This document shows, piece after piece, positions 33,684 through 46,679 of a stretch of 64,000 bases of DNA. The position numbers and the translations under genes are program-made. Under the pieces are notes generated by a model that saw nothing but the letters and a program-made list of their open reading frames with translations, had not been told where the DNA came from and ran no database searches. The DNA comes from Telopea speciosissima. Lineage: Eukaryota; Streptophyta; Magnoliopsida; Proteales; Proteaceae. Location of the stretch: the NCBI RefSeq assembly GCF_018873765.1, contig NC_057923.1:24957913-25021912 (forward strand). Direction: 5' to 3'. How positions within the stretch are numbered: the stretch's first letter is position 1; every line of letters starts with the position of its first letter.

Positions 33684-34466
33684 ATAAAGACTGAAGCTTC
33701 CCACTCTGCAAATATGCGGCAAAGGGCTCTGTATATGTGAGGCATTGCAATACTGAATTCAGAAAACAAGTATTCCCCATATTTTCCAACCCAGCACCCT
33801 GCAAAATATTCTATTAATTCCTACTCAAAGAGAACCGGAACACAACGAAAGCGAATTGAGCTTCTACCAAATTTGATGATCAGGGAAACACAACTAATGA
33901 GTAAAGTAGAAAAACTAGAATTACAACGAGGCAAACAAGCCAAGACCGACGATAGTATTCGTACGAGAAAACCCACAACAAATACAAGGGATCAACGTAG
34001 ATAAGCCGAACTTATTGCAGTACTTGAAACACGTTCAATAAACGGTGACAAATGGAAATTCACTTTATCGGTTTCGATGACAGTGAATCCCAAAACCCAA
34101 ATTTTTAACAGAATCAAATTAACGAAAAAAACCAATAGAACAAACTCACGATTCTTCGAAGCGTAGTTCCAGAAATAAGCTCTGGATCCAACCCAATTTC
34201 AAAAAAATCACCGCCCTCTGATTTCTTCCCCACCGAAGCCAACGCAACAGCCTTTAGGGAGGCGGATCTCTGAGAATCCGAGCTGGGATTCGAAGTCTCG
34301 ATATGGAAATCTCACTGCCTTTACTAAAACTAGTGAAAGACTTCCAAGCGGGATGAAATTCGAGCCTCCTCTGAAACAGAGTTCCATTAGAAGAAGATGA
34401 GGCAGAAACAGAGAACCCATCTACGGGTTTCTTCATTTCCGAGGTGCAGATCAGGCTTTCTATCAT
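33684..34466 (-). pseudogene. ubiquitin-specific protease, UBP20/23-like, 5' fragment (unit B)
   Basis: Exon 1 is 34466-34150 ([17 protein letters not shown] to LISGTTLRRI), the intron is 33799-34149 (GTGAGT to TTTTGCAG, 351 bp as in unit A), and exon 2 runs 33798 to about 33684: [15 protein letters not shown], the catalytic Cys box, then YLQSGK, ending at a GTGAGT donor. Exon 1 has the same frameshift as unit A (near 34315). Nothing of the remaining catalytic domain follows to the left, where the matrixin gene lies. The gene would encode a deubiquitinating enzyme; this copy is a 5' fragment. Confidence 0.75.
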
Positions 34467-34555
34467 TGAAATTGTGAGATCGAATTCAGAAAGGTTTTCA
34501 GATTTCTTCTCCTTAGGGAAACAAATTCAAGCCGCCGCAGGGGGTAGTTACCAGG

Positions 34556-34669
34556 ACGGAGGTGTTCAGGTCCGGCATTAATGAGATTCATGAGCCCAAC
34601 ACGACCATAGAACTCGGCGAGGAAGACAGTGGCATGTGCTTGGGATTCTGGGTTTCTGTTCCATTGCAA
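34556..34669 (-). pseudogene. LOB-domain (class II LBD) exon fragment, unit B
   Basis: The same 38-codon LOB fragment as unit A with four or five amino-acid changes ([19 protein letters not shown]). It keeps the Pro after HLR that is expected in LBD proteins, which unit A has lost. It is followed by the UBP ATG 90 bp downstream. Confidence 0.7.
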
Positions 34670-34975
34670 GAAAGGTCTGATGTTGCAATTCTCGCTGCAA
34701 TCTTTGCGGAGAACACGACGAAGACCATGTTAGGTCGAGATTCAAAGTTTGGGTTTGCAGATTTTTTAGCGTTAATAGCGAATGAATGAGAGCAAGGGAA
34801 AAAACCCGAGAGAGAAAAAAAAATCTGCGAAAGAATAGAGGGAGAAGAGATGAGGGAGAAGACATAGATGCATAAATGAATACTTGTGTGGTGGAGTTGC
34901 AGGTCAGCGATGGAGTTGAAGGTCAGCGATAGAGGTAACTTCAAATTTGGGGAAGAAGAGGGCAAAGTTGGTATT

Positions 34976-36909
34976 TAAAATGTATTATTTAACACCGTCC
35001 ACTTAGGGGGTGTGGCTATATAATTTAGAAACACAGGGGTCGCTCTATATTTATTACAAACCTCATGGGGTGGTAGTATAATTTTCCCTTTTTTTTGTGG
35101 TAGATACTCTGTTGCATTTCAAATCTTCGTCTTGCCACTCATTCATCATGGAATTGTAGCCTTACGATGTGGGGCCATCAGGAAAAATGTAATAACCATA
35201 ATATATAAAATAAAATTATATTGCTTTTTTTTTGTGGAAATATTATATTGCTTTTCCTAGTCACTATTTTATGCATTGGCCCAAACTCACCGTGAAGCTA
35301 CTAAAACTCATTTTATGACACGGAAACAAATGCACAATCAATATAATTTTCCGATGTCATTCTCTGTTGGAAACTTCCATCATTAAGTGCTTGGTAGATA
35401 CTATCATTCTCAGCGCATTTAGTGAAGGTCGGCCTAATATGACTTTGAAGGCAGACACAACCTTCACCACCATGAAATTGACCTTGACAGTCTTCTCATA
35501 GGGGTGATCTCCAACAGTTAGCGTCATTTCAATGGTTCCTTAGATTGTCGCTAATGAGCCAGAAAATCCATATGAGTTCGTTCTGTTAGGCTTCAAGCTG
35601 TCATCTCCGAACCCAAATTGACGAAAAACATCCTATGACATCATATCGATTGATGCTCCATTGTCAATCAACGTCCGATGAACGGGACGGTTTGATATGA
35701 AGGCTTGTATTACCACGACATCATCATGCAGCTAGCCAACTAATGTTTTCCATGTTGGCTTTGGTGAAGCTGATTACTTGCTCTTTCCGTGCTTCCTTAT
35801 TGGACACCTCGGCTACTCCCGTAGAAACAGAGCTTCTTAGAGGACAAGTAAACAAAGCTATGTTTGTAATTCAGAAATTACATACTCCTAAGGTAAGTTT
35901 ATAATTCATGTGACGTTTCTTTATGAAATCTCCAACACAAAAAGACCAGTTAACTTTTTTCGTGATGTATCTTGATGTGATCTACTAGAAACTAGAAACA
36001 GAGCTTAGAGATGTATGTGGCTTTTACTATCATATATTTAAAAAAGGAAGTATTCTACTCACCTCTACATTTTCTATGTGGACTACTCCGATTCATTTGA
36101 AGTCTTTTGTCCGCCTCTACATTTTCTATGTGGACTACTCTGATTCATTTGAAGTCTTTTGTCTTGCTAGTCATGCATGAAGTTCTATAATATTCATCAC
36201 GGATATAGGAAATTACCGTCTCTTGGATTTAGGGCAATGATTTTTCTCCCAATGTTTGTTGCCTCAAATTGCGTTGTCTTAGGGTGTCAAGCAACTGGGT
36301 GTTCTTTGTTTCTTCAGCCTGTGATGCCAACTCTGGGAGGAGTTGTTTGTAAACCTGCTGGCTGTGTCTATATATTCCTTCCCTCTTTTTTCTTCCTTTT
36401 GGAAATAAAGTGATATTATCTATAAAAAAAAAAAAAACTGCCTTTTTTCTTGCCATATGGAATTCTAGCTCGCACTCAAAACCTTGTGAACATGTACTTA
36501 TCATCAAGTGCTCACGTGCCTTAGTAATGTTTTAATTACAATTTGACTCTGCCATGTGTCTGAATAACAAAAAGCTGATTGAGAAGAATAAAAAATTAAA
36601 AAAAAGCTAAACTGCTTTTGTTAAGCCGGGCCTAAGCCCAGCCATAATATGTCCCTAACACCATGTTAGAAAGAAGTCCCAATCCTACTTTGTTTGCTAA
36701 TGAAGCACTGGAACAAATCCACAATTAGCAAATTTTGTAGAACCAAGTGCTAAGGTAGTAGATGTTCATTTAAACTCACGGGCAAAAGATCTCTACTTGG
36801 TTGCATGGTCTCTACACAAGTGTCTAGGCCAATTGTGGAGCACGCCTGGGTGTCAACCCAAGGGGCAGAGGCATCATTTCATGGTGCCCTGTGAGACGGC
36901 ATAGGAAAC
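34976..36909. repeat. duplicated repeat block, copy 2 left part
   Basis: Homologous to 7111-8675 plus 15173-15489, without the MULE. The gypsy protease-linker fragment lies on the minus strand at about 35290-35840. A roughly 57-bp tandem duplication (cctctacattttctatgtgg...) is at 36058-36168. Interrupted at 36909 by a copia element. Confidence 0.8.
35290..35840 (-). pseudogene. gypsy protease-linker fragment, copy 2
   Basis: The same remnant as at 7440-8000 (SFKVILGRPSLNALR region, LID motif, FGFGDDSLKPN), with stops. Not part of a complete element. Confidence 0.65.
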
Positions 36910-38606
36910 TGTTAGACAAGTGTGTGTCCATCAAACCCGGTTCGGTCCGGTTCAACCCGGTTGACCTTTGTATTGAACATTTATACATTTTAGTTTGATA
37001 TTGTCACATGCGATATAAACTTTTTGAGCATTATGTGTCCGTAAGTTTTACTTAAAATGGTAGTCAGGACTAGGGTTTGGGTTGCGCACCCTTATCAGAT
37101 GGTCATCGCATTGGGTATACCTAGACATGTGATGTTAGGGTACGAATGCGGGTACTCACATGTTGATGTGTGTATTAGCGAAGAATCTACTTTGTCGATT
37201 CCCTCATGTATTACTGCCAGATGTAGGAAGGGATAGACATGTGTCACCGACACCCTGTGCCTGAGGGAACCCTGTCACTGCTAAGTGTGATCGCATTCTT
37301 TGGTTCACCAATGACTGAGACTCAACTGAGTCAAAGTCGGTGTTCTGGGAATGCATGATCACTTTGTGAGTGAAGGAGTTATCCAACATGGTCACCACTG
37401 CCCGATTGGGGAACACCAAGATAGAGATTGTCTGTGTATGGTCGGATCAAAATCTGGATCCAGTGCCGTTTTGAAAATGGTTTTGTAAAAATCTATTTTA
37501 CATAAAATAATAGATTATTTATGATTATTTGAACAAAGTGTTTTATCGAGTTTTGCGGGACCCGATCAGATGCACAGACACTCTTATATGGACATGTACT
37601 ATGGAATGGGATTTGGCAGTGCCCTAGATTCCATAATGATGGTGTTGATTAGTTGGGGGGTATATGATAATTTATTATCATATAGGGAGTTATTTGGAAT
37701 TTGCTATTTTAATTGGTTCTTTATTTAATTGATGGATATGGTGCTAATTGTAATTATCCATAAATATTAAATAAAGTAATTAATTAATACTTTCCCTATT
37801 AGATTCTGCTTCTTTCCCTTTTAGAAGCACTTTGAGTTTAAACAGAACTGCCAAACAAAGAAAGTGAGAGTCAGACTCTCAAAGGGATTAAATCTTATCC
37901 ATTCAGGGTTTTTAATTAAACCCTGGCATTATATAAAGGGGACCAAAAAATGCAGAGGGGGCAGTGCTCCACGTTTTTGCCTGGCCCCCTCTTCTGTGTT
38001 TTGGTCTCTCTCTCCCTCTTTAAGATCTCTTATTCTTCTTCTAGTTTCTCTCATCTATGTTTAAGAGTTAGGGTTTGTGAAACCCTAGATCTGTGCTGAA
38101 GAATTTGAGAGCATCTGGGATTGGCTTGAAGAACCTTGGTAGCACCATTGGAGGTTCAGATCTATTTACTTGGAGCGTTCACTGGAGGAAGAACCATTAT
38201 CTATTAGAGGAGCAACACTTGAGGCTCACCAGGTTAGCAATTCTTGTTTAATTCCTTCAATTATCAATTATTAATATTTATGGGATGTGAAAGAAACTTG
38301 AATTGATTTATTTCCGCTGCGCATTCGAGTATGGGATGGATCCCTCTTGCCATGTGATGGATTAGAGATGTTGTTTCTCTGTCCCTAATGTGCCCTATAA
38401 TTGCGTGGGACACATGAGGAAAGGAGAAACCCTAACAGGGTTGCACCAAGGTTCCCATGGGCAACCATGGGAAACCCTAAAAAAATTACAATGGGGCACC
38501 CATGGGACACCATGGGCTAACCCAGGGTGTGCAATACCTTAATTGGTTTATAATTGGTTTCCCTAGGGAACCGTGGTTTTATCCCTGGATCATAGTTTGG
38601 CCTACA
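36910..38606 (+). repeat. 5' LTR of the copia element (unit B)
   Basis: 1697 bp, TGTTAGACAAG to GGCCTACA. Differs from the 3' LTR by scattered substitutions and small indels, for example it lacks a second ataaacttcatgct-type segment at about 44459. Confidence 0.95.
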
Positions 38607-38609
38607 GTT

Positions 38610-38621
38610 TGGTATCAGAGC
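38610..38621 (+). promoter_or_regulatory. initiator-Met tRNA primer-binding site
   Basis: TGGTATCAGAGC, three bases after the 5' LTR. Confidence 0.93.
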
Positions 38622-40392
38622 CACCTTTTCCACCTATGAATATTAGATAATTAATGGATTAATATGATTATCATGAGTAGGATGCAAGTTGCACATGAGT
38701 GGTTAAATTATGGTTGTTGTAACAACCTTCCCATGTGCACCTGGGTAGTTACAAGATTGTTAGTGTAACAACCTACCCATGTGATGATGGATTTGGTTTG
38801 TTTTGATTATTCCAATTATTGAAGCATGTATCCAATTAGGGAGTGATTATTAATTTTATTAATTTAAATTTTTAATCATGTTTTATGTGTGGGGGGGGGG
38901 GGGGGAGAGCGCACACTGCCAAGCCTTTGTGCACGCCCTCCCCCTTGTTCTTGCCCATGTGTGTGGCCTATACATGGGCTGCTGCCTGCGGGCATCAAGC
39001 TTGCAGGCTGCGGCCTGCACCCTTGGGCTGCTGTCCGTGGGCCTTGTGCCTATAGGCTGCGCAGGGAGTGCCTGCAGCCTGCGGATGTGGGCTGCATGCA
39101 CCCCCCTTGTTTTCCCTCCAATTTAACATAAAATAAAATAAAAAAACAGATTTTTCAAAACAGAATTTTTATTCCTTCAAATTATGATTTTAATTTTATG
39201 GCCTTGGATACATGTTATCACATGTGATGTGGTGGTTCAATGATTGAAGGAATCCATATGATTTTTATTTGTTTACTTGCTTTAATGCCCATGCATGAAA
39301 TTATATTATGATGTGATTATGGGAATGACATTCTAATAAATGGATGGATTATTTATGTATGTGATACATGGGATTATGGGTGGACATGATGCTTTTCTCA
39401 CTTTCTCTCTCTCCCCCTATCTTTTTTATAAACAAATGTACTCCACCCCATGGGCAGCCCAAATGGTGGGTTAGTTTCTCCATGCGGGGTGGGTTTCTTT
39501 ATTATTATGGAAAGGAAAATGTATAGAATTTTTCCTAGGTTTTCATCGTAATTTTAGAAGAGTTAGGACTCCCAGGGCATGTTGATGGTGATCCACATGT
39601 GGCGCTCAAAGCTTATGGAGATGCAAGTCACCTACTTTGAAGACGTGATCTGGCGGAGGAGATGATCGAGGCGTGACATCCATGGCATGATAAATGCACC
39701 CATAGTTATTAGTTTTATTTTTATTGTGAGGGTTCTTTAATTGCTTCTGATAAAAATGCCGCCATCCCATAATCATTTTTTAATTAATGTTGATTAATTA
39801 TGTTATTTTATTCCATCCATAATATGTATGTGAGAGTTGCTTAATCCCTCTTTAATCATAATACATGAATGATATGGACTAGTCTTAATCAGTAGACATG
39901 TCCATGGCCTCCTATTCAAGATAAATGTAGAGATTGTGTGATATGCCCTGCATAAGCCGACAGGACATTGCCAGGACCACTGTCTCATGGTTATGTATAT
40001 TTACCTCTATCTAGATAGGTTAGGGTATGGATAGTGAGAGGGCACTGCGACAGTGGACCATCTTTCATGATTCCATATTTCTAACTAATGCAATAGGTAA
40101 GTACATGACTTGGGTGTATGTCAGCCGACAGGATCTGGACATGTCACCCAGGTGGTCAAAAATATTGGAAGCCCATGAGGCGAACAGCTTAGTCCATACT
40201 ACCACGGTGTGTATAATGACTACCGACAGGGTAAGTAATGCATACAAGGGTTGTAGGTATGCAATTCATCTTTTGGGTTATGAGGGAAACCCAAATCGTG
40301 AAAGACCATTGATGTGTGTATGCTCAATTTTAATTTCAATGGTTGTTAATTAGCATGTGATTTTTACTTGTACATGTGTAGATTATTATACG
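38622..40392. other. untranslated leader of the copia element (unit B)
   Basis: No gene. It includes a run of about 16 G (38890-38905) and a GC-rich segment to 39110 with repeated ctgcggcctgc-like words. Confidence 0.6.
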
Positions 40393-41190
40393 ATGGCTGC
40401 CGTTAATTCCAACCTTTTGACACTCATTAGCGAATAGAAACTTAATGGTACAAACTATGTCGATTGGTACCGGAGCATTAAATTGCTCCTGACTGCTGAA
40501 GGACTATACACAGTTCTTGATGAACAAGTTCCTCCTCAACCCGACCCAAATGATTTTGAGGCAAATGAAGAGATGCAGGAGTTCCTCATGAGGGATTCCA
40601 AGGCGTCACTTTATATCCTAGGATTGTTGGAAAAGTCAGTTCTGGACTCGGTTAAAGATATATGCATTGCTGGGGGTAAGATGGATAAGCTTTCTGAATT
40701 GTTCAACAAGCAGTTGTCATACGCCCATTCTGATGTGGTGAGTCAAATCCACAACACCAAGATGTCCCAGGGGACTCTAGTGATGGATCATGTAATGAAA
40801 ATGATCAATCTGTTTGAAAAACTAGAATCCATGGGGACTGATTTCAGCCTGTGATACAAGACCGATGTGATCTTAGCGTCACTCACTTCTGCCTATGCAC
40901 CCTTTAAGATGTCCAACAAGATGTCCGATAAGGAGATGGAGCTCACCGAGCTTACTAACGCACTGGTAGAGGCTGAAGCATCCTTGAAAAAGGACAAGGC
41001 TGAGGTCAATGTAATTGAGGTAAAGCCTTCTTCAAGTGGGAAGAAGAAGAAAAATAGATGTAAGGGTAAGACCCTGAAACCCAAGGGTGGGAAATTTAGC
41101 AATAAAGGCAAAGGCAAGGGCTTCTATTGCAAGAAGGAGGGTCACTGGAAAAAAAATTGTCGTGCTTACCTTGCTATTGTGAAAGACAAG
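40393..41190 (+). pseudogene. copia gag (unit B)
   Basis: Starts MAAVNSNLLTLISE at 40393, with a TAG at 40435 where LNGTNYVDWYRSI should follow, and a second stop (TGA, 40852). The nucleocapsid knuckle reads FYCKKEGHWKKNC: the first of the expected CCHC cysteines is replaced by Gly, so zinc binding is probably lost. Lys-rich flanks are intact. Confidence 0.82.
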
Positions 41191-42500
41191 AAGCCGGATG
41201 AAACAGAGGCTGCTAAAGAAGGTACATGTGATGTTCACATTCTTTATGAGTCTAATTTGTCTTTTGAATTGACCAATTGTTGGTTGGTGGATAGTGGTTC
41301 CACTGTTCACATTTGCAATGATTTGCAGGGGTTAAAGGAGACAAGGAATCTGGAAAGAAATGAGGTGCATCTTCGGATGGGCACTGGAGCTGAGACCATG
41401 GCGATGGCTGTGGGAACTTTTATTTTAAATTTTAGTTCTGCTAGTTTAGTTTTAAAGGATTGCTATTATGTACCCTCTTTCAAGAGGAAGATAATTTCAG
41501 TTTCAAAACTTATTTTGAACGGATATAGTTTTTCCTTTAATTCTAAGTTGATCATTTGTTTTAATAATTCCTTTGTGGCATCTGGTTATATGCAAAGTGG
41601 TTTGTATTTTCTAGATTTCCCTATTAGAATGAATGTTGTTTCAAATGTTGATTTGAAACGGAAAGCAGCTCCAGTGAACTCAACATACCTGTGGCATCTA
41701 AGATTAGGTCACATTAATTTGGACCGAATCAGTAGATTGGTGAGGGATGGGCCCTTAGAGAGTCTGAGGGTGGAACCATTCCCCAGCTGTGAGTCATGCC
41801 TTCAGGGCAAAATGACCAAGAAACCCTTTAGCAATAAAGGTGCTAGAGCCACAGATCTGTTGGAGTTGATACACATTGACGTGTGTGGACCCATAAACAT
41901 ACAAGCAAGGTATGGGTATGAGTACTTTATTGCATTCACCGATGATTACTCTAGATATGGATACATATACTTGATGCGTAGGAAATCGAAGGCCTTTGAT
42001 AAATTTAAATAATTCCAAGCCGAGGTCGAACGATAGCTCGATAAACGTGTCAAGTCCCAACGATCAGATCATGGAGGGGAGTATCTATCGGATGAATTTA
42101 AAGAATATCTCATATCACAAGGAATAGTTAGTCAGCTAACTAATCCAGGCACACCACAAAAAAATGGTGTTTCCGAACGACGCAATCGGACCCTATTAGA
42201 TATGGTCCGGACGATGCTCACTTATAGTGAGCTGCCTCTCTCTTCTAGGGGTATGCTTTAGAAACGGCAATTTACATCTTGAATAGGGTTCCATCCAAGT
42301 CTGTAGCCAAAACATCCTTTGAGTTGTGGAAAGGGCGTAAGCCCAGTATTCAACACCTTAGGGTATGGGGTTGCATAGTACATGTGCGAAAGCAACAGAC
42401 AGACAAGTTAGAATCCAAGACTTCAAGATGCCATTTCATAGGCTACCCCAAAGGCACGATAGGCTATTATTTCTATGATCTAGTTGACCAAAGGTCATTG
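41191..42500 (+). pseudogene. copia protease and integrase (unit B)
   Basis: Protease LVDSGSTVHICNDLQG (about 41284); pre-integrase YLWHLRLGHINLDRI (about 41686) and CESCLQGKM; integrase core LIHIDVCGP (about 41868), FTDDYSRYGY, then after a TAA (42010) DHGGEYLSDEF, TPQKNGVSERRNRT and, past a shift near 42240, YILNRVPSKSV and the GCIVHV/GYPKGTIGYYFYD tail. It once encoded a complete integrase. Confidence 0.85.
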
Positions 42501-44336
42501 TAAGTAACCACGTCACATTTCTGGAGGAAGAAATGATGACCCAGAGGTCCGAACCAGCAGTCATTAAAGAGCTATCAGATAGCTCAGAAATGTCACTTCC
42601 TGAAGTGAGACCAATTGGCATACCCGCTGAAATACCAACACCTAAAGAACCTCGACGTGGTGGGAGGACTATTAGACCATCCACCAGGCTTACTCTTCTA
42701 ACCGAAGAGAAAACTGTGGAAAAGTTCCACATGGTATCGGTTGAATCGGACGATGATCCGATGACATAATCTGAGGCTCTAAAGGATGTTGATGTCACTA
42801 GGTGGCTGGAGGCAATGCGCTCTGAAATCGATTCGATGCATTCCAACAAGGTCTGGACTCTAGTTGATCCACCACTTGGCGTCAAGACAATTGGATGTAA
42901 ATGGATCTTCAAGAGGAAGAAGGGCACAGATGGAAAGGTCGAAAGATTCAAAGAGAGACTGGTGGCAAAGGGCTATACCCAGAAAGAGGGTATAGACTAT
43001 GAGGAAACCTTTTCACTAGTGATGATGATGAAATCCATCAGGATTTTATTGGCTATAGCTGCACACTTTGATTATGAAATCTGGCAGATTGATGTGCAGA
43101 CTGCATTTCTGAATGGATTCCTTCAAGAGGAAATCTACATGGAACAGCCAGAGGGGTTCTCTTCCTTAGAGGAAGAAAGAAAGGTGTGCAAATTGTAGAG
43201 GTCCATTTATGGGCTGAAGCAGGCTTCCAGGAGCTGGAACATTAGGTTTGATCAATCAATCAAATCGTTTGATTTTGATCAAAACATGGATGAACCATGC
43301 GTTTACAAGAAGATCAGTGGGAGGGCAGTATGTTTTCTTGTTTTATATGTAGATGACATATTACTGATTGATAACGATGTAGGTTTTCTTTCATCAGTAA
43401 AGCAGTGGTTATCCACAACATTTTCGATGAAAGACCTTGGTGAAGCTAGCTATATCCTTGGGATCAAACTCGTAAGAGATCGCCAGAAAAGGATGCTAGG
43501 CTTGTCACAGGCTACCTATATAGACAAAGTCCTTACCAAATTCAGCATGGAGAACTCCAAGAGGGGAAGTGTTCCCTTAAGACATGGAGTCAGTCTTTTC
43601 CAGATCTCAATGTCCTCAGTCTCAGACAGACATTGAAGAGATGAAGAGGATTCCCTATGCCTCAGCAGTAGGGAGTCTTATGTACGCTATGTTGTGTACG
43701 AGGCCAAACATTTGCTATGCAGCAGGTATGGTAAGTCGTTATCAATCTAACCCTGAAAGCGAGCATTGGAGTGTTGTCAATAATATCCTTAAGTACCTGA
43801 GAAGGACTAAGGAATATTTTTTGGTTTTTGAATCTGATCAGTTGTCAGTATTGGGATACACAAATTTGGATTTCTAAACTGACAAGGATGACAGAAAATC
43901 CACGTCCGGGATGGTATATCTAATGGGTGGAGGTGCCAATTGTGTGGCAGAGTGTGAAATAAAAGTCTACAGCCAATTCTACTACCGAAGCAGAATGCCT
44001 TGCAGCTTGTGATACAGCAAAGGAAGGTGTTTGGCTGAGGAAATTCCTATCAGATTTGGAGGTAGTCCCTGACCTTGTCAATGGCCCCATTCCCCTGTTA
44101 TGTGACAACAGAGGGGCCATTGCACAAGCTAAGGAGCCTAGGGCTCATCAGAGGAACAAGCACGTGCAACGGAAGTATCACCTCATAAGAGAGATTATCC
44201 AGCAGGGCGACGTGAGTATCTCCAAAGTGGACACAACTGAAAATGTGTCTGATGCCATGACAAAGGCTTTGTCACCAGGAGTGTTTGAGAAACACATGGA
44301 GGGCATGTGTTTAAAATGTATGGGGAATTGGCTTTG
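42500..44336 (+). pseudogene. copia reverse transcriptase and RNase H (unit B)
   Basis: RT: GCKWIFKRKKGTDGK, LVAKGYTQKEGIDYEETF, the YGLKQASRSW region after a TAG at 43196, and LYVDDILL (about 43343). RNase H: TEAE-equivalent region shifted near 43940, then LLCDNRGAI (about 44098) and RKYHLIREI. Frameshifts near 43600 and 43945 and a stop at 43875 disable it. Confidence 0.85.
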
Positions 44337-44353
44337 ATGTACAAGTGGGAGAT

Positions 44354-46083
44354 TGTTGGACAAGTGTGTGTCCATCAAACCCGGTTTGGTCCGGTTCAAC
44401 CAGGTTCACCTTTGTATTAAACATTTATACATTTTAATTTGATATTGTCACATGCGAAATAAACTTCATGCTATATAAACTTTTTGAGCATTATGTGTCC
44501 GTAAGTTTTACTTAAAATGGTAGTCATGACTAGGGTTTGGGTTGGGCACCCTTATCATATGGTCGTCGCATTGGGTATACCTAGACATGTGATGTCAGGG
44601 TACGAATGCGGGTACTCACATGTTGATGTGTGTATTGGTGAAGAATCTACTTTGTCGATTCCCTCATGTATTACTGCCAGATGTAGGAAGGGATAGACAT
44701 GTGTCACCGACACCCTGTGCCTGAGGGAACCCTGTCACTGCTAAGTGTGATCACATTCTTTGGTTCATCAATGACTGAGACTCAAGAGAGTCAAAGCCGA
44801 TGTTCTGGGAATGCGTGATCACTTTATGAGTGAAGGAGTTATCCAACATGGTCACCACTGCCCGATTGGGGAACACCAAGATAGAGATTGTCTGTGTATA
44901 GTCGGATCAGAATCTGGATCCAGTGCCGTTTTCGAAATGGTTTTGGAAAAATCTATTTTACATAAAATAATTGATTATTTATGATTATTTGAACAAAGTG
45001 TTTTATCGAGTTTTGCGGGACCCGATCAGATGCACAGACACTCTTATATGGACATGTACTATGGAATGGGGTTTGGCAGTACATGTGTACATGTCCTAGA
45101 TTCCATAATGATGGTGTTGATTAGTGGGGGGGGGCTGTATATGATAATTAATTATCATATAGGGAGTTATTTGGAATTTACTATTTTAATTGATTCTTTA
45201 TTTAATTAATGGATATGGTGCTAATTATAATTATCCATAAATATTAAATAACGTAATTAATTAATACTTTCCCTATTAGATTCTGCTTCTTTTCCTTTTA
45301 GAAACACTTTGAGTTTAAACATAACTGTCAAACAAAGAGAGAGAGAGTCAGACTCTCAAAGGGATTAAATCTTATCCATTCAGGGTTTTTAATTAAACCG
45401 TGGCATTATATAAAGGGGACCAAAAAATGCAGAGGGGGCAGTGCTCCACATTTTTTCCTGGCCCCCTCTTCTGCGTTTTGGTCTCTCTCTCCCTCTTTAA
45501 GATCTCTTCTTCTTCTTCTAGTTTCTCTCATCTGTGTTTGAGAGTTAGGGTTTATGAAACCCTAGATCTGTGCTGAAGAATTTGAGAGCATCTGGGATTG
45601 GCTTGAAGAACCTTGGTAGCACCATTGGAGGTTCAGATCTGTTTACTTGGAGCGCTCACTAGAGGAAGAACCATTGTCCCTTGGAGGAGCAACACTTGAG
45701 GCTCATCAGGTTAGCAATTCTTGTTTAATTCCTTCAATTATTAATTATTAATATTTATGGGATGCGAAAGAAACTCGAATCGATTTATTTCCACTGCACA
45801 TTCAAGTATGGGATAGATCCCTCTTGCCATGTGATGGATTAGAGATGTTGTTTCTCTGTCCCTAATGTGCTCTATAATTGCGTGGGACACATGAGGGAAG
45901 GAGAAACCCTAACAGGGTTACACCAGGGTTCCCATGGGCAACCATGGGAAATCCTAAAAAAATTAAAATGGGGTGCCCATGGGATACCATGGGCTAACCC
46001 AGGGTGTGCAATACCCTAATTCGTTTATAATTGGTTTCTCTAGGGAACCGTGGTTTTATCCCTGGACCGTAGTTTGGCCTACA
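44354..46083 (+). repeat. 3' LTR of the copia element (unit B)
   Basis: 1730 bp, TGTTGGACAAG to GGCCTACA, followed by the target duplication gaaac. Confidence 0.95.
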
Positions 46084-46088
46084 GAAAC

Positions 46089-46664
46089 ACCACCAAGGAG
46101 AGATCTTTTTCCCTAAACTCAATTACCAATTGTCTAATAACTCATAAGCAGGGTGTTAATCACATTAAAATATTTTTTTAAAAAATCCCATACAACTAAT
46201 TGATTCCATTGATACAGTAGCATCAATTATAATTTCAATTAATATTAGAATACAATTCTACATTATATTAACACATTATTTTAGCATACGACACTAGTAC
46301 TTGATTAATTACATCCCCATGCTAAGCACAAGGCTGGTATATTATTATGTAATGTGTTTCGGTTAAGCTGAAATTTTGATTGGAAAAGGTTGAGATGAAT
46401 CTATCCAAGAAATTCTTGAACACCTTAAATAATTTCAATATGAAATTTACGTTTAACAATTAAAATGATATAGCCAATATTGTTACGTTTTTCATGTATA
46501 TACATTGAAACAAATGAATCAACCAAAAAAAAATATAAGAAAGAATATTTGAACTATTAATGTAAACTTAATAGGGATTATATATAGATACAAAGATTTG
46601 AGATAGATTTCGATAAGGAAAGACTTTTAACTTTAAGAGTCAATTATCATGCATAGAAATATTT
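46089..46664. repeat. duplicated repeat block, copy 2 middle part
   Basis: Continuation of the host repeat after the copia insertion; homologous to 15490-16066. AT-rich, no gene. Confidence 0.75.
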
Positions 46665-46679
46665 GTAAGAATCTCAATT

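Larger units (their letters stand above)
36910..46083 (+). mobile_element. Ty1/copia retrotransposon, full length with target duplication
   Basis: LTRs at 36910-38606 and 44354-46083 flank a 5.7-kb interior. The 5-bp target duplication gaaac is exact (36905-36909, 46084-46088), and the uninterrupted site is visible in unit A (about 15484, taggaaacaccacc). The primer site TGGTATCAGAGC (38610-38621) matches initiator-Met tRNA. A purine tract (acaagtgggagat) precedes the 3' LTR. Gag, protease, integrase, RT and RNase H are all present but broken by stops and frameshifts. The protein is related to that of the 19940-28814 element. The 1.7-kb LTRs suggest the Tork/Angela group, tentatively. An LTR of the same family begins at 63988. 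Confidence 0.96.

Noticed and set aside
33534-34466. Functional UBP gene
   Set aside because: Frameshift in exon 1 and no exons for the rest of the catalytic domain; the matrixin gene follows instead.
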